Notes: generated by a model from the sequence alone, not told the origin. Numbered from the stretch's first letter, positions 1-9,186 are shown. The stretch: 25,279 nucleotides of DNA from an uncultured Erysipelotrichaceae bacterium (GCA_944326175.1 CALVCY010000097.1:1-25279), one strand, 5' to 3'. Translations and numbers: made by a program.

Positions 1-15
1 TTCAAATGGTTGCGA

Positions 16-1038
16 TTATTTCAGTTCGCTGAAGTATTTGATGGTACGAACCATCTGGCTGGTGTAGCTGTTTTCATTATCATACCAAGCTACGACCTGG
101 ACCTGATAGGTTTCGTCGTCGATCTTGCTGACCATAGTCTGGGTTGCATCGAACAAGGAACCATAGGTCATACCGATGATATCGCTGGAAACCAGCTGTT
201 CTTCAGTGTAACCAAAGCTGTCATTGCCTTCAGCAGCCGCTTTCATCGCAGCGTTGATGCCTTCTTTGGTCACATCATGGCCTTTGACAACTGCCACCAA
301 GATCGTGGTAGAACCAGTCGGAACCGGAACACGTTGAGCGCTACCGATCAGTTTGCCATTCAGTTCAGGAATGACCAATCCGATCGCTTTAGCAGCACCG
401 GTGCTGTTTGGAACGATGTTGACTGCACCAGCTCTTGCACGACGCAGATCACCTTTACGCTGTGGGCCATCCAAAATCATCTGATCACCGGTATAAGCAT
501 GAACGGTAGTCATGATACCGGAAACGATTTCAGCATACTTGTTCAGGAAGTAAGCCATCGGAGCCAAGCAGTTGGTGGTGCAGCTTGCAGCGGAGATCAC
601 GGTATCTTCCGGCTTCAAGGTGTTGTGGTTGACATTGTAAACGATAGTCGGCAGATCATTTCCGGCAGGAGCGGAAATAACGACCTTACGGGCACCAGCC
701 TTGATATGTGCACTGGCTTTTTCCTTAGAGGTATAGAAACCGGTGCATTCCAAGACAACGTCGACGCCTAATTCGCCCCAAGGCAGATTAGCGGCATCCT
801 TTTCAGCATAGATCTTCAAAGTTTTGCCATCGACAGTAATGGTGTCTTCACCAGCTTCAACTGTGTGGCCAGCATAACGACCCTGAGCGGTATCGTATTT
901 CAGCAAGTGAGCCAACATTTTCGGGCTGGTCAAATCATTGATCGCGACAACTTCATAGCCCGGAGCACCAAACATCTGGCGGAAAGCCAAACGACCGATA
1001 CGACCAAAGCCGTTAATCGCAACTTTTACATCTGACAT
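16..1038 (-). CDS. gap: Glyceraldehyde-3-phosphate dehydrogenase (NAD-type)
   Basis: This enzyme converts glyceraldehyde-3-phosphate, NAD+ and phosphate to 1,3-bisphosphoglycerate in cytoplasmic glycolysis. The 340-residue protein has the usual family length. The N-terminal Rossmann motif INGFGRIGR is at residues 8-16, the catalytic cysteine is C153 in ASCTTNC, and the partner histidine is H180 in TTVHAYTGD. Asp35 in INDL, after the second strand, fits NAD+ rather than NADP+ use. The reading frame is open further upstream to a TTG at 1080, but I start at the ATG at 1036-1038. It has an AGGAGGA site just upstream, and the -10 box of the promoter lies inside the upstream extension. The gene appears to be transcribed alone, from a promoter downstream of the nagB terminator. 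Confident. Confidence 0.97.
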   Translation of the reverse strand: MSDVKVAINGFGRIGRLAFRQMFGAPGYEVVAINDLTSPKMLAHLLKYDTAQGRYAGHTVEAGEDTITVDGKTLKIYAEKDAANLPWGELGVDVVLECTGFYTSKEKASAHIKAGARKVVISAPAGNDLPTIVYNVNHNTLKPEDTVISAASCTTNCLAPMAYFLNKYAEIVSGIMTTVHAYTGDQMILDGPQRKGDLRRARAGAVNIVPNSTGAAKAIGLVIPELNGKLIGSAQRVPVPTGSTTILVAVVKGHDVTKEGINAAMKAAAEGNDSFGYTEEQLVSSDIIGMTYGSLFDATQTMVSKIDDETYQVQVVAWYDNENSYTSQMVRTIKYFSELK

Positions 1039-1068
1039 GTTTACATTTCCTCCTATATCAGTGATTTC

Positions 1069-1096
1069 ATTATAACGCAAGGGCGTCTATTTTCAA
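1069..1096 (-). promoter_or_regulatory. Sigma-A-type promoter of gap
   Basis: On the minus strand there is TTGAAA (1096-1091), a 16-bp spacer and a perfect TATAAT (1074-1069), about 30 bp before the gap start. Transcription would begin near 1062, giving a short leader that carries the AGGAGGA site. This supports the start codon at 1038. Confidence 0.75.
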
Positions 1097-1184
1097 TGTG
1101 GGTTTATATAAAATATGTGAATTTTCGGTTAACTTGATCGATCGAAATATTACATGAATAGAATCTGTTTCAACCATTTTAAAA

Positions 1185-1204
1185 GCAACCGATTCGGCGG
1201 TTGC
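1185..1204 (-). terminator. Second hairpin between nagB and gap
   Basis: On the minus strand, arms GCAACCG and CGGTTGC (7 bp, 6-nt loop) are followed by TTTTAAAA. The hairpin lies after the main nagB terminator and before the gap promoter, so it is probably a weak backup terminator. A role in gap regulation is less likely, because the good promoter lies downstream of it. The rest of 1039-1314 holds nothing else I can name. Confidence 0.35.
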
Positions 1205-1260
1205 CTATATTTTTACTAAAAATAGTTTTACTAAAGAACTTCTAACAAAAACAATCTAAA

Positions 1261-1289
1261 AAAGCACCGAAATGCTATCTCGGTGCTTT
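1261..1289 (-). terminator. Intrinsic terminator after nagB
   Basis: A 10-bp perfect stem (AAAGCACCGA, 1261-1270, with TCGGTGCTTT, 1280-1289) has a 9-nt loop. On the minus strand the 3' arm runs into TTTTTT at 1263-1258. It sits 26 bp past the nagB stop and ends the epimerase-nagB transcript. Confidence 0.85.
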
Positions 1290-1314
1290 ATATTTCGATG
1301 ATTCGACTTGTGAA

Positions 1315-2049
1315 TCAGTGGTTGTTCAATAAAGAAGCAGCTTCCTTGTCCACGATCACGGTCACATCCGGATGATTCTGCAACACGGATGCCGGGCAAT
1401 CGGTGGTCACCGGACCTTCGACCATGGCTTTGATGGCATTGGCTTTATTGGTGCCATTGGCGACCAATAAAATCTTTCCGGCTTTCATGACCGTGGCGAT
1501 CCCCATCGTGATGGCCTGGGTCGGCACTTCTTCGCCTAAGGGATCAAAGAAACGAGCGTTATCCTTGCGGGTCTTTTCCTTTAAGGTCACGATGTGGGTC
1601 AATGTGTCGAATGGTGTACCCGGTTCATTGAAACCGATATGACCATTGGCACCGATTCCCAATAACTGGATATCGACATGATGGCCGTCCATGCTGGCTT
1701 CATAATCTTTGCAGGCTTTTTCCAGATCATCGGTATCCCCTAAAGGCACATGCGTGTTGGCTTCCGGGATCTCGACGCCGTTAAATAGATTTTCATGCAT
1801 GAAGGTGTAATAGGATTGGGAATGATGTTTCGGTAAGCCGACATATTCATCCAGGTTGAATGTCAATACATTGGCATAGGATGTGCCGTTTTCCTTGTGA
1901 TCCTTGACCATGCGTTGGTATAAACCAATCGGGCTGGATCCAGTTGCCAGACCAAGCACAGGATTTTCCTTGCTGTCCAGCACGGATTTCATGACCTTGA
2001 ATGCCTCATCAGAAATCTGGTCATAATTATCTACAACGATGACTTTCAT
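1315..2049 (-). CDS. nagB: Glucosamine-6-phosphate deaminase
   Basis: This enzyme deaminates and isomerises glucosamine-6-phosphate to fructose-6-phosphate and ammonia, feeding amino sugars into glycolysis. At 244 residues it matches the short Gram-positive NagB type, which lacks the C-terminal allosteric extension of the E. coli enzyme (family knowledge). Visible motifs are the phosphate-binding GLATGSSP near residues 33-40, FNLDEYVGL with the catalytic aspartate near residue 67, and GIGANGHIGFNEPG with the active-site histidine. The ATG at 2049 is preceded by AAAGGAGG. It is the second gene of a unit with the epimerase-like gene 21 bp upstream and ends at a strong terminator. No NagA or NagR is present, so regulation cannot be read here. 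Confidence 0.96.
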   Translation of the reverse strand: MKVIVVDNYDQISDEAFKVMKSVLDSKENPVLGLATGSSPIGLYQRMVKDHKENGTSYANVLTFNLDEYVGLPKHHSQSYYTFMHENLFNGVEIPEANTHVPLGDTDDLEKACKDYEASMDGHHVDIQLLGIGANGHIGFNEPGTPFDTLTHIVTLKEKTRKDNARFFDPLGEEVPTQAITMGIATVMKAGKILLVANGTNKANAIKAMVEGPVTTDCPASVLQNHPDVTVIVDKEAASLLNNH

Positions 2050-2070
2050 AATTACCTCCTTTGTCTCGTT

Positions 2071-2913
2071 TTAGAACAATCGATAATCGATATCGATGCC
2101 CCAGGCTTCTCCGGGTTTTAAGGAGAGTGTGGCATCACGGGATGCAAATTCGACCATGGTCTGATCGGGATCATCATCCAGATCGCCATGTCCGACCCAT
2201 GGTTCGATGCATAAAAACCGGGATTCACCTGGTGTCCAAAAGGCGATCCAGGGGAATTTTTCGAAATTGACGCTGACCCCATGGGTGCCATCGGTCAAAC
2301 TCACTTTTTTGCTGTTCAAGCCGGTATAAAGCACCGTTGGGGCTTTTTTGAAAATATCATAATTCAACGGTATGGTCTGACCATCCAAATCACATTGACC
2401 GATCAACGAATGTGCATGCTCTTCTTTTTCAAATTCCAGATAGTAATCCGTAAACGATTGATCGGGGCTCAATGGGCAATGCCAGGCTGGATGCAACCCG
2501 AATTGGAATGGCATGGTCTTCCCATCGCGATTGGAAACGACATAGTCGATATGGATGGTATCCCCATGCAACGTATATGTCACACGCAAACAGAAATGAT
2601 AGGGATACTGCTTCAAACGATCTTCATTATCGGTCAATTCAAATACCACATGGTTTTCGTCTTGTTCCACCACATCCATATTGGCATGACGAACGACACC
2701 ATGTTTTCCCATACTATAGATTTTTCCGTCAAACATCTGTTTGCCATTGAAGGTGGAGCATACCATCGGAAACAGTATCGGATTCTGTTGAGTCCATCCG
2801 GTTTTTCCATCATGGACATATTCATAACCGTTATCCTTGCGGATGGCGGAAGTGATCTGGCCACTGATCGGTGTAAACATCACTTTCAATACTTCATTTT
2901 CTAACGTAATCAT
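2071..2913 (-). CDS. Aldose 1-epimerase (galactose mutarotase) family, LacX-like
   Basis: This is a cytoplasmic sugar mutarotase-fold protein of 280 residues, likely interconverting anomers of a hexose or hexose phosphate. Family signatures are GKHGVVRHANMDV near residues 70-82, GLHPAWHCPL with candidate catalytic His141 and His145, and CIEPWVGHGD with candidate base Glu237. Its length and the opening MITLENEVLKV match the LacX-like branch rather than the longer classical GalM. The ATG at 2913 has TAGGAG upstream. It is followed by nagB after 21 bp, so the two are probably co-transcribed and act on sugars entering central metabolism. The precise substrate cannot be read from the sequence. Confidence 0.85.
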   Translation of the reverse strand: MITLENEVLKVMFTPISGQITSAIRKDNGYEYVHDGKTGWTQQNPILFPMVCSTFNGKQMFDGKIYSMGKHGVVRHANMDVVEQDENHVVFELTDNEDRLKQYPYHFCLRVTYTLHGDTIHIDYVVSNRDGKTMPFQFGLHPAWHCPLSPDQSFTDYYLEFEKEEHAHSLIGQCDLDGQTIPLNYDIFKKAPTVLYTGLNSKKVSLTDGTHGVSVNFEKFPWIAFWTPGESRFLCIEPWVGHGDLDDDPDQTMVEFASRDATLSLKPGEAWGIDIDYRLF

Positions 2914-2960
2914 TTGCGTTTTAACTCCTACTCCGCTATTCTACCACCGAAAACGAAAAT

Positions 2961-3003
2961 GGTAGCGGTTACTTTCATGGTTGAACCATGAAGTTGCGCT
3001 ACC
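2961..3003 (-). terminator. Long hairpin ending the glycan operon
   Basis: On the minus strand, GGTAGCG (3003-2997) pairs with CGCTACC (2967-2961). Inside, ACTTCATGGT pairs with ACCATGAAAGT with one bulge. A T-rich stretch, ATTTTCGTTTTC, follows. It lies just past the stop of the second flippase and is best read as its terminator. The CTACC arm can instead pair with TGGTAG at 2946-2941, giving a competing downstream hairpin ahead of the epimerase gene. Confidence 0.65.
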
Positions 3004-3014
3004 CTTCATAAATC

Positions 3015-4529
3015 TTAGTGTTTGAACAACAGCAAACGCATGCGCACGAACAAATTTCGGAAGCTCTTGAAGCAAATGGCATACACCACCACGGCACTGA
3101 CCAGCACAAAACTGCCCAGTCCCACGCAACACATCAAAAACGGGATGAAACCACTTTGGGCAAATGCAGCGAACGGTTGCCAACCAATATAAGCCACCAC
3201 TGTGATCCCAGCTGCGATCAATAAACGGATCCCGACCATCTTGTAGTATTTCAATGGGGTGGCATGGAACACTTTCCGATAGACCAACACCGGATTATAC
3301 AGAAAATCCACCACCCAGTTGGTCAAAAACGTCGCCAATAATACGCCGACAAATCCAAAGGGTACGATCAAAACAACAGTCAAAATCACCTTGACGATGG
3401 CTTGCACATACGCATTGATTTTGGCATCCACAAACAACCCATTGGAATCCCGGGTGATGATCACCGTTTCCCGCATGGTCATGTAAAACAGATTCAATGC
3501 GAATAACAATGCGATCGGTACTGTGACCAAATATTCATCCGGTCGTCTCAACCACAAAAAGACGAATTGAGGCATCGCCACAAACACACAGATGGATATG
3601 ATCGATGCGATCAACACCGCAAAATTGAAGTACTCGGTAAAAACCGAATAGGCATCACTTTTTTCATCGTTGAACAAATTGCCGAAGGAATTGATCGGCG
3701 AGGTGATGGCACTTTGGATGATTTTAGAGACCGCATTCGTCAAATAGGAATAGTTACCGAATATCGAAACGGCATTGTAACCCATAAACATCGCGATCAC
3801 GATATTATCCGTGTTGGTGGTCGCCAGAGTCGAAAGACGTTGGATGATCGTATATTTAGCATTATGTAAAAATGAGCGATCATGATCATCACAGGGTTGA
3901 TTCAACCATGGATATTGTTTCAATGCGACTTTATATGCGACATAATTCGCCAATAATACCTGTCCACCTTCAATGAAAAAGACCACGTAATACGGCATAC
4001 GCAAATAAATCACTACCACCATCGCCACCATACGCAATATGGCAATGGTTTGGATCCAAATATTGATCTTGTATTCCTTCTGATCGGCAATGATCACAAA
4101 ATTCGGACCCATCAAATAATAGGAAAGACCATAGGGCAACAAAAAGACGATAAACATGAACACCGTTTCCCCATAATCCAGTGGTGAATCGGAAAACAGT
4201 GGAAAGAAGAATGCCACGATGATCCCTAATGCGATCACCAGTGTACCGGTGATCTTGAATATTTTTCGGGCACCATAATAGATCTTCAAAACGGAGTTGC
4301 GATCATCATTGGCCAATGGTTTGAACAATAACTGACGAAATGCCAGGGAATAAGCGATCTCACAGATATTCAAAAATGTGATCACATTGACGATGGTCAA
4401 TTGCAACCCGTTCAACGCCTGCCCGTATACGTCAATAAACATCCGGATCTTCAGCATGCCAACGATAGGCAGGATCACGGATGTGATTAACGAAACCAAA
4501 AAGTTGTAAAAGGTATAACGGGTACGCAT
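3015..4529 (-). CDS. Polysaccharide flippase, MOP superfamily (Wzx-like)
   Basis: This is an integral membrane protein of 504 residues with roughly 12-14 hydrophobic segments spread evenly along its length, typical of lipid-linked oligosaccharide flippases of the MOP/MATE superfamily. It opens with MRTRYTFYNFLVSLITSVI, a short charged segment running straight into the first membrane helix, and has basic loops between helices. The likely role is moving undecaprenyl-linked glycan or a similar lipid-linked sugar across the cytoplasmic membrane. It is the last gene of the glycan operon: its ATG directly follows the TAA of the preceding glycosyltransferase. It differs clearly from the other flippase at the head of the operon. 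Substrate unknown. Confidence 0.82.
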   Translation of the reverse strand: MRTRYTFYNFLVSLITSVILPIVGMLKIRMFIDVYGQALNGLQLTIVNVITFLNICEIAYSLAFRQLLFKPLANDDRNSVLKIYYGARKIFKITGTLVIALGIIVAFFFPLFSDSPLDYGETVFMFIVFLLPYGLSYYLMGPNFVIIADQKEYKINIWIQTIAILRMVAMVVVIYLRMPYYVVFFIEGGQVLLANYVAYKVALKQYPWLNQPCDDHDRSFLHNAKYTIIQRLSTLATTNTDNIVIAMFMGYNAVSIFGNYSYLTNAVSKIIQSAITSPINSFGNLFNDEKSDAYSVFTEYFNFAVLIASIISICVFVAMPQFVFLWLRRPDEYLVTVPIALLFALNLFYMTMRETVIITRDSNGLFVDAKINAYVQAIVKVILTVVLIVPFGFVGVLLATFLTNWVVDFLYNPVLVYRKVFHATPLKYYKMVGIRLLIAAGITVVAYIGWQPFAAFAQSGFIPFLMCCVGLGSFVLVSAVVVYAICFKSFRNLFVRMRLLLFKH

Positions 4530-5483
4530 TTAATGAATCAATCCTTTAAGCAATGCCGTATGGCGAATAAATAGCCGATATTTTAGCGGCAGGTTGGATA
4601 AGTAAGGGTTTTGGCGATAATTGGGAAACTCACGTTGAAGGAGTTCATCGCTTTTATGGTAAAGATCATCGGCATCTTGACTGCGTAAGAAACGGAACAT
4701 GCCATAAAGGCGTAGATGCTCGATGTGCAGATATTCTAACTCAGGATAGTACGATTGATATAGACCATGGTTTTTGAATGTGGTTCGTACCAGATCCAAT
4801 ATGGTAAAGATCTCATATAAGCGTTTACCACTGGTGTTGGACATGATGCTACCTTTACGTTGGCGATAATTGACGGCAACTTGGTTACAATAACCGATTT
4901 TTTTTGCAGTGGCAAAAATAAGCGTGGATACCGGAAGATCTTCATACCATAATCCTTTGGGGTATTTCAATCCATCTTGAACAAACCAATGGGATGCATA
5001 GATCTTGTTCCAGGCAAACATGGGAGAAAGGATCCCGCGATGGTTATCATCATTGCAAGGCCATGGACACAGTCCATTCATACGGAAGTCTTTGGTTGGA
5101 TCATCTTCATAGCGATACTGCACATCACAGACGACTAGATCATCGCCTTGATGGATCAAATCCATCATCTTTTGATAATGATCTGCCTCGATCCAATCAT
5201 CACTGTCCAAAAAAGTGACATAAGGCGTGTGGATATGATCAAAGGCAAAATTGCGGGCATCCGATAAACCACCATTTTCTTTATGCAGGATCGTAAAGCG
5301 AGGATCATCGTTGATCAATGGTTGGACCAATGCGATCGAATCATCCGTGCACCCATCATCTACGAAAATACAATAAAAATCACGATATGTCTGTTCAAGC
5401 AGGCTTCGTGCACAATCCAGGATATAATCCCGTACGTTATAGACGGGGATGATGATGGTCAAATCAGGGCTCGACATGGTCAT
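4530..5483 (-). CDS. Glycosyltransferase family 2
   Basis: This is a 317-residue GT-A fold glycosyltransferase. N-terminal features are LTIIIPVYNVRDYI (residues 8-21), FVDDGCTDDS for nucleotide-sugar binding, ENGGLSDARN, and the metal-binding FLDSDDW near residue 95. WYEDLPVS, in the position of the usual catalytic acidic motif, follows near residue 183. There are no membrane helices, so it acts at the inner face of the membrane. The start ATG overlaps the TGA of the upstream glycosyltransferase (ATGA), implying coupled translation; an in-frame ATG lies two codons on. It probably adds one sugar to the glycan exported by the neighbouring flippases. Donor and acceptor unknown. Confidence 0.9.
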   Translation of the reverse strand: MTMSSPDLTIIIPVYNVRDYILDCARSLLEQTYRDFYCIFVDDGCTDDSIALVQPLINDDPRFTILHKENGGLSDARNFAFDHIHTPYVTFLDSDDWIEADHYQKMMDLIHQGDDLVVCDVQYRYEDDPTKDFRMNGLCPWPCNDDNHRGILSPMFAWNKIYASHWFVQDGLKYPKGLWYEDLPVSTLIFATAKKIGYCNQVAVNYRQRKGSIMSNTSGKRLYEIFTILDLVRTTFKNHGLYQSYYPELEYLHIEHLRLYGMFRFLRSQDADDLYHKSDELLQREFPNYRQNPYLSNLPLKYRLFIRHTALLKGLIH

Positions 5484-6502
5484 TTTTCCGGATAGACATG
5501 GTTGACCCAGTTCACATAGGCTTTATACGAACCGGATAATACGCTTGTTTCCCGATATTTCTGGAAAAAGCGGGCTTTGCTGTATTTGGAGTAATAGGGT
5601 TTGATTTGATCATAATGATCACATAATAATTTGAATCCACTGTAAAGACTCATCGCTTTGGCGTGCTTGGCATCATGATCGCCATCCATGGTCGCGATCT
5701 GTTCAAATAACCATTTCAATGATTCAAACATCCGATAATAGAACATACCGGCATTGTGGGGATGATCACATTGACGCAAAATGGAAATGAAGACATCAAG
5801 ATTCGCATCGATCGCGCTGGGTTTTGTGGCAACACTCATGGAATTATTCGGACGATCGATCAAATAATTGGATAATCCTTTGGATAGATAGACCACTCGT
5901 TTTGCCCTGGTCAAACCATAGTAATACAACAGATTATCGGTATAGCTGATCTTCGTCGGGAATACACAACCTTTCAGCAATTCGGTCTTATACAATTTGG
6001 CATGTGGGGAAGGATCCATGAAATAAAACGGATCCATGGTGATGGTATCCGCCACGCCGATATCCCCGTCGTTGATCTTGAAATAATCGGTATTGACCAC
6101 CGGATGATAGTTTGATTCATCATGATCCGAATAGACATAGTATTTGCAAGCAACAGCGATATCGGCGTTGGCCTTGGTCAAACCATCGTATAAAGTGCGC
6201 AATGCATCTTTTTGTAAGGTATCATCCGGGTCACAGACGATAAAGTATGGCGTATCCATCTTCTCGATCGCATATTGGAGCACTGATCCATATCCACCAT
6301 TTTCCTTGGTATAGCCATGGATCAATCCTGGATACTTTTGAACATAGGCATCAATGATCTCCTGTTCCCCATAAGGTGAACCATCATTGATCGCCATGAT
6401 GGTATACCCATCAAAATCCTGATCCAGCAATGAATCAAAACAATTCGTCAGATAATCTTTGACATGATAGATCGGTACCACGATACTGATTAAATTGGTC
6501 AT
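5480..6502 (-). CDS. Glycosyltransferase family 2
   Basis: This GT2 enzyme of 340 residues opens ISIVVPIYHVKDYL, followed by INDGSPYGEQ, ENGGYGSVLQYAIE and the metal-binding CDPDDT near residue 95. Its motifs differ from the two flanking GT2 proteins (GGYGSV instead of GGLSDARN), so it belongs to another subgroup and probably makes a different linkage. The frame is open to a GTG at 6511 that would overlap the upstream stop as GTGA. I prefer the ATG at 6502, because AAGGGGTGA is spaced well for it. It is the fourth translated step of the operon counting back from the last flippase. Substrate unknown. Confidence 0.87.
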   Translation of the reverse strand: MTNLISIVVPIYHVKDYLTNCFDSLLDQDFDGYTIMAINDGSPYGEQEIIDAYVQKYPGLIHGYTKENGGYGSVLQYAIEKMDTPYFIVCDPDDTLQKDALRTLYDGLTKANADIAVACKYYVYSDHDESNYHPVVNTDYFKINDGDIGVADTITMDPFYFMDPSPHAKLYKTELLKGCVFPTKISYTDNLLYYYGLTRAKRVVYLSKGLSNYLIDRPNNSMSVATKPSAIDANLDVFISILRQCDHPHNAGMFYYRMFESLKWLFEQIATMDGDHDAKHAKAMSLYSGFKLLCDHYDQIKPYYSKYSKARFFQKYRETSVLSGSYKAYVNWVNHVYPEK

Positions 6503-6507
6503 CCCAT

Positions 6508-7488
6508 TCACCCCTTGATCTTATTTCGCAACATCAAATACGCTTTGAGTATATATCGATTCGTATAGATCCAATCATCCTTACGGATGGTCAGATCATA
6601 GATACAACTTGGAAATTCTGTATAATTTTGCTTCAGATAATCAAAACACGCATCTACAAAATCTGCCACCGAAGCATCGTAGGGAAGTTGGATACATTTG
6701 CGTAACGTTTCCATGATATTGATGCCGCTTAAGTATTTCAATTCCTCGTAATACGTCTCAAATACACCTAATTTCTGGTAATAATCACTGTTGAGTTTCG
6801 CTTCATACAACACATCCTTACACTTTTCTAAATTGATCGAGGAGGTGATGTTACCCATACGATCAACAGTGTAATCATATAACGGTGTACGAATGAATCC
6901 CACCCGATTGGCATGATACAACAAGCGATACGTGGTGCCTAAATCTTCATAGATATGGCCTTTGGGATAACGGATCCCGGTGGTCAAAAACAAATCACGT
7001 CGATACATCTTGTTCCAGGCGGCATTGGCGATCTTGGTCATCAACGCATGGTCTTTACCAAGAGAGGTCACCGTACCTTCGGGATATTTATTGGCGATGA
7101 CTTCTTTGCGGTTTTCTTGGATCCAGTTTTGGTTGTAATCAAAGATCACCATATCCAAATGATCACGCTTCATCGCCGTAAAACAATATTGCAGGCATTT
7201 GGGATCCAAAGCGTCATCACTGTCAAAAAACAATACGAATTCACCCTTAGCACGTTCCAAGCCATAATTGCGGGCATCGGATAAACCACCATTGAGTTTG
7301 TGATAGACCGTAAAGCGGGCATCCCCTCTGGCCATCACTTCGGCCAACAACCCCGAGCCATCGGTAGACCCATCATCGATGAGCAGACATTCAAAATCAT
7401 CAAAGGATTGATCCTTGATGGAACCAATGGAGGTTTTAAGATATTCCTTGACATTATAGATGGGAACGATAACGGAGATCTTAGTCAT
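6508..7488 (-). CDS. Glycosyltransferase family 2
   Basis: This is a 326-residue GT2 glycosyltransferase with the full set of N-terminal motifs: ISVIVPIYNVKEYL at residues 4-17, LIDDGSTDGSG, LNGGLSDARNYG and the metal-binding FFDSDD near residue 92. YEDLGTTYRL, the conserved acidic motif, lies near residue 181. It is soluble and presumably works at the membrane inner face. Its start lies 8 bp inside the end of the upstream flippase gene, and a GAAGGG site precedes it. It is most like the 4530-5483 enzyme, and the two may be diverged paralogues. Its likely role is early sugar addition in the surface glycan made by this operon. Confidence 0.9.
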   Translation of the reverse strand: MTKISVIVPIYNVKEYLKTSIGSIKDQSFDDFECLLIDDGSTDGSGLLAEVMARGDARFTVYHKLNGGLSDARNYGLERAKGEFVLFFDSDDALDPKCLQYCFTAMKRDHLDMVIFDYNQNWIQENRKEVIANKYPEGTVTSLGKDHALMTKIANAAWNKMYRRDLFLTTGIRYPKGHIYEDLGTTYRLLYHANRVGFIRTPLYDYTVDRMGNITSSINLEKCKDVLYEAKLNSDYYQKLGVFETYYEELKYLSGINIMETLRKCIQLPYDASVADFVDACFDYLKQNYTEFPSCIYDLTIRKDDWIYTNRYILKAYLMLRNKIKG

Positions 7489-8926
7489 GACGGATCAGCC
7501 TGCCCTTCACTTTTGAAAGCATGGATAATGCAAAATCATCCTTGAACATCACTACCATTAAACCATAAACTGCAACGCCTGCACCAATGGAGAGGATATT
7601 GGATAAGAAGTTATAGGGTAGCATGTGGGCGATGGTATAGACCACCAACCCCATGATCAAAGCACATAAAAGATAACGGATGCAATAATCCATACCAAGA
7701 CGGATGGTGGTGAATTTACGGATATAGACCCATTGGACGAAGGTGACGGAAAATTCAGCAATCACAGATGCAATGATGGCACCCAATGCACCATAACCGG
7801 GCATCAATAACGCATTCAATGTGGCATTGACACAGGCACCGGTGACCACTGAACCGGTATAGATCTTGGTTTTGCCAATGGGAAGCAGGTATTGAGTACC
7901 ATAGACATTGGATAAGGAAATAAACAAAATGATCGGAGAAGTGGCAATGATCAAAAAAGGAACGATGGCAAAACTTGGATCCAAAAACCAGCCAATGAAC
8001 GTATCGATCATGGTACAGATCCCAGCGATCATGGGTAAAGCTAGAAAAATGGCCATACGTAGCGTTAATGAAAGATAATGCATGATCTCGTTGGTCTTAC
8101 CATGCGCATTGAGATTGGTGATCCGTGGTAGCATCACAGAGCCGATGGATGTGATAAAGAATAAAAACATTTTGATGAAGCGTTGGGCTTGTTGGTAAAA
8201 CGAGACTTGATCGGTGGTATTGAGATAGCCCAGCATGGAGACATCCAGCATCGTATAGATACTAGTAGCGATCTGTGGAATGAATAACATGAAATTGGGT
8301 TTGAAATGGGAAAAGACCCCTTTCAGGGAGATCGTGGTCCAACCAATATACTCCTTGACCTGACTCCACATCCATAATTGGCCGATCACTCCACTGAGTG
8401 CATTGATGGTAATGAACAAAGCCAAATCCTGTTTTGATTTGACCATGGTAAAAATACATCCGATGGATAGTAACTTGATGATGACATTACGGATCGAAGC
8501 TTTCTTGAAATCTTCCATCCCATAAAATAGCCACGTCACATCCAAGGATACCGATAATAAGGAAATCAATTGGATCGCTGCATATAAGCGATATTGTGGG
8601 GCATTGCCAACAAAGATGAAAATACCATATGCCACCATGGATAAGACCATGGAAATGATCTGCATGACAAAGATTTCCCAGAATGTTTGGCTGCGTTTGG
8701 TTGGATCATCCCTTACCTGAGCGATCGAACGATTGCCATAGATGGACACCCCTAACTGACCGATCAGGATGAACCATTGGACATTACCACCCGTCCAATC
8801 GCTGATGCCCAGATATTCCGGTCCCAACACACGGGTGACATACGGCACAGTGATCAATGGTGTGACCACGACAAAGATCTGATAGAGAATATTGTAAAGA
8901 TAATTGGTTACCAGTTTCTTATCCAT
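7481..8926 (-). CDS. Oligosaccharide flippase, RfbX/Wzx family
   Basis: This is an integral membrane protein of 481 residues with about 12-14 predicted membrane segments. It begins with the hallmark pattern of RfbX-type flippases: a short polar start, then ITVPYVTRVLGPEYLGI (about residues 25-41) and YGNRSIAQVRDD. It should flip lipid-linked oligosaccharide repeat units outward. It is the first visible gene of the five-gene operon, and its end overlaps the next glycosyltransferase by 8 bp. The ribosome site (AGATAAGAA) is weak. A second, unlike flippase closes the same operon, while no Wzy polymerase, priming transferase or ligase is visible. Confidence 0.9.
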   Translation of the reverse strand: MDKKLVTNYLYNILYQIFVVVTPLITVPYVTRVLGPEYLGISDWTGGNVQWFILIGQLGVSIYGNRSIAQVRDDPTKRSQTFWEIFVMQIISMVLSMVAYGIFIFVGNAPQYRLYAAIQLISLLSVSLDVTWLFYGMEDFKKASIRNVIIKLLSIGCIFTMVKSKQDLALFITINALSGVIGQLWMWSQVKEYIGWTTISLKGVFSHFKPNFMLFIPQIATSIYTMLDVSMLGYLNTTDQVSFYQQAQRFIKMFLFFITSIGSVMLPRITNLNAHGKTNEIMHYLSLTLRMAIFLALPMIAGICTMIDTFIGWFLDPSFAIVPFLIIATSPIILFISLSNVYGTQYLLPIGKTKIYTGSVVTGACVNATLNALLMPGYGALGAIIASVIAEFSVTFVQWVYIRKFTTIRLGMDYCIRYLLCALIMGLVVYTIAHMLPYNFLSNILSIGAGVAVYGLMVVMFKDDFALSMLSKVKGRLIRHD

Positions 8927-8951
8927 TTCTTATCTATTTTAAACAGATTTT

Positions 8952-8979
8952 CACAATAAAAAGAATAAAAGTTATGTGA
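8952..8979 (-). promoter_or_regulatory. Candidate promoter of the glycan operon
   Basis: On the minus strand there is TTCACA (8979-8974), a 16-bp spacer and TATTGT (8957-8952), giving a leader of roughly 20 nt before the flippase start at 8926. The match is moderate. The remainder of 8927-9186 is the divergent spacer to the secreted-protein genes; I see no gene in it. Confidence 0.4.
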
Positions 8980-9086
8980 ATGATATTCCCAATTGAATTG
9001 AATTCATACTGTATTATTCACTCCATTCGCTTCCCTGTTTAAATTCAACATTCCCTCGTTTAGGAACAAAACATGATCTATAACCG

Positions 9087-9115
9087 TTGAACATAACAAA
9101 ATATCCATGTATTGT
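9087..9115 (+). promoter_or_regulatory. Candidate promoter of the secreted-protein pair
   Basis: TTGAAC (9087-9092), a 17-bp spacer and TATTGT (9110-9115) stand about 70 bp before the first start codon. The spacing is good and the -10 match moderate. It is divergent from the glycan operon promoter about 110 bp away. Confidence 0.45.
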
Positions 9116-9186
9116 GAAATCGTAAAAAGAAATCCAATTGATTCATTCGGCCGACTGATTTTACTTAAATAATGGAGGTTAGATCA

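Noticed and set aside
10..771. Long plus-strand open frame of 253 codons opposite gap
   Set aside because: It is antisense to a highly conserved enzyme, has no ribosome site and matches no family; a shadow frame.
2281..2904. Plus-strand open frame of 207 codons opposite the epimerase gene
   Set aside because: Antisense to a well-supported gene and without an initiation signal; its composition reflects the opposite strand.
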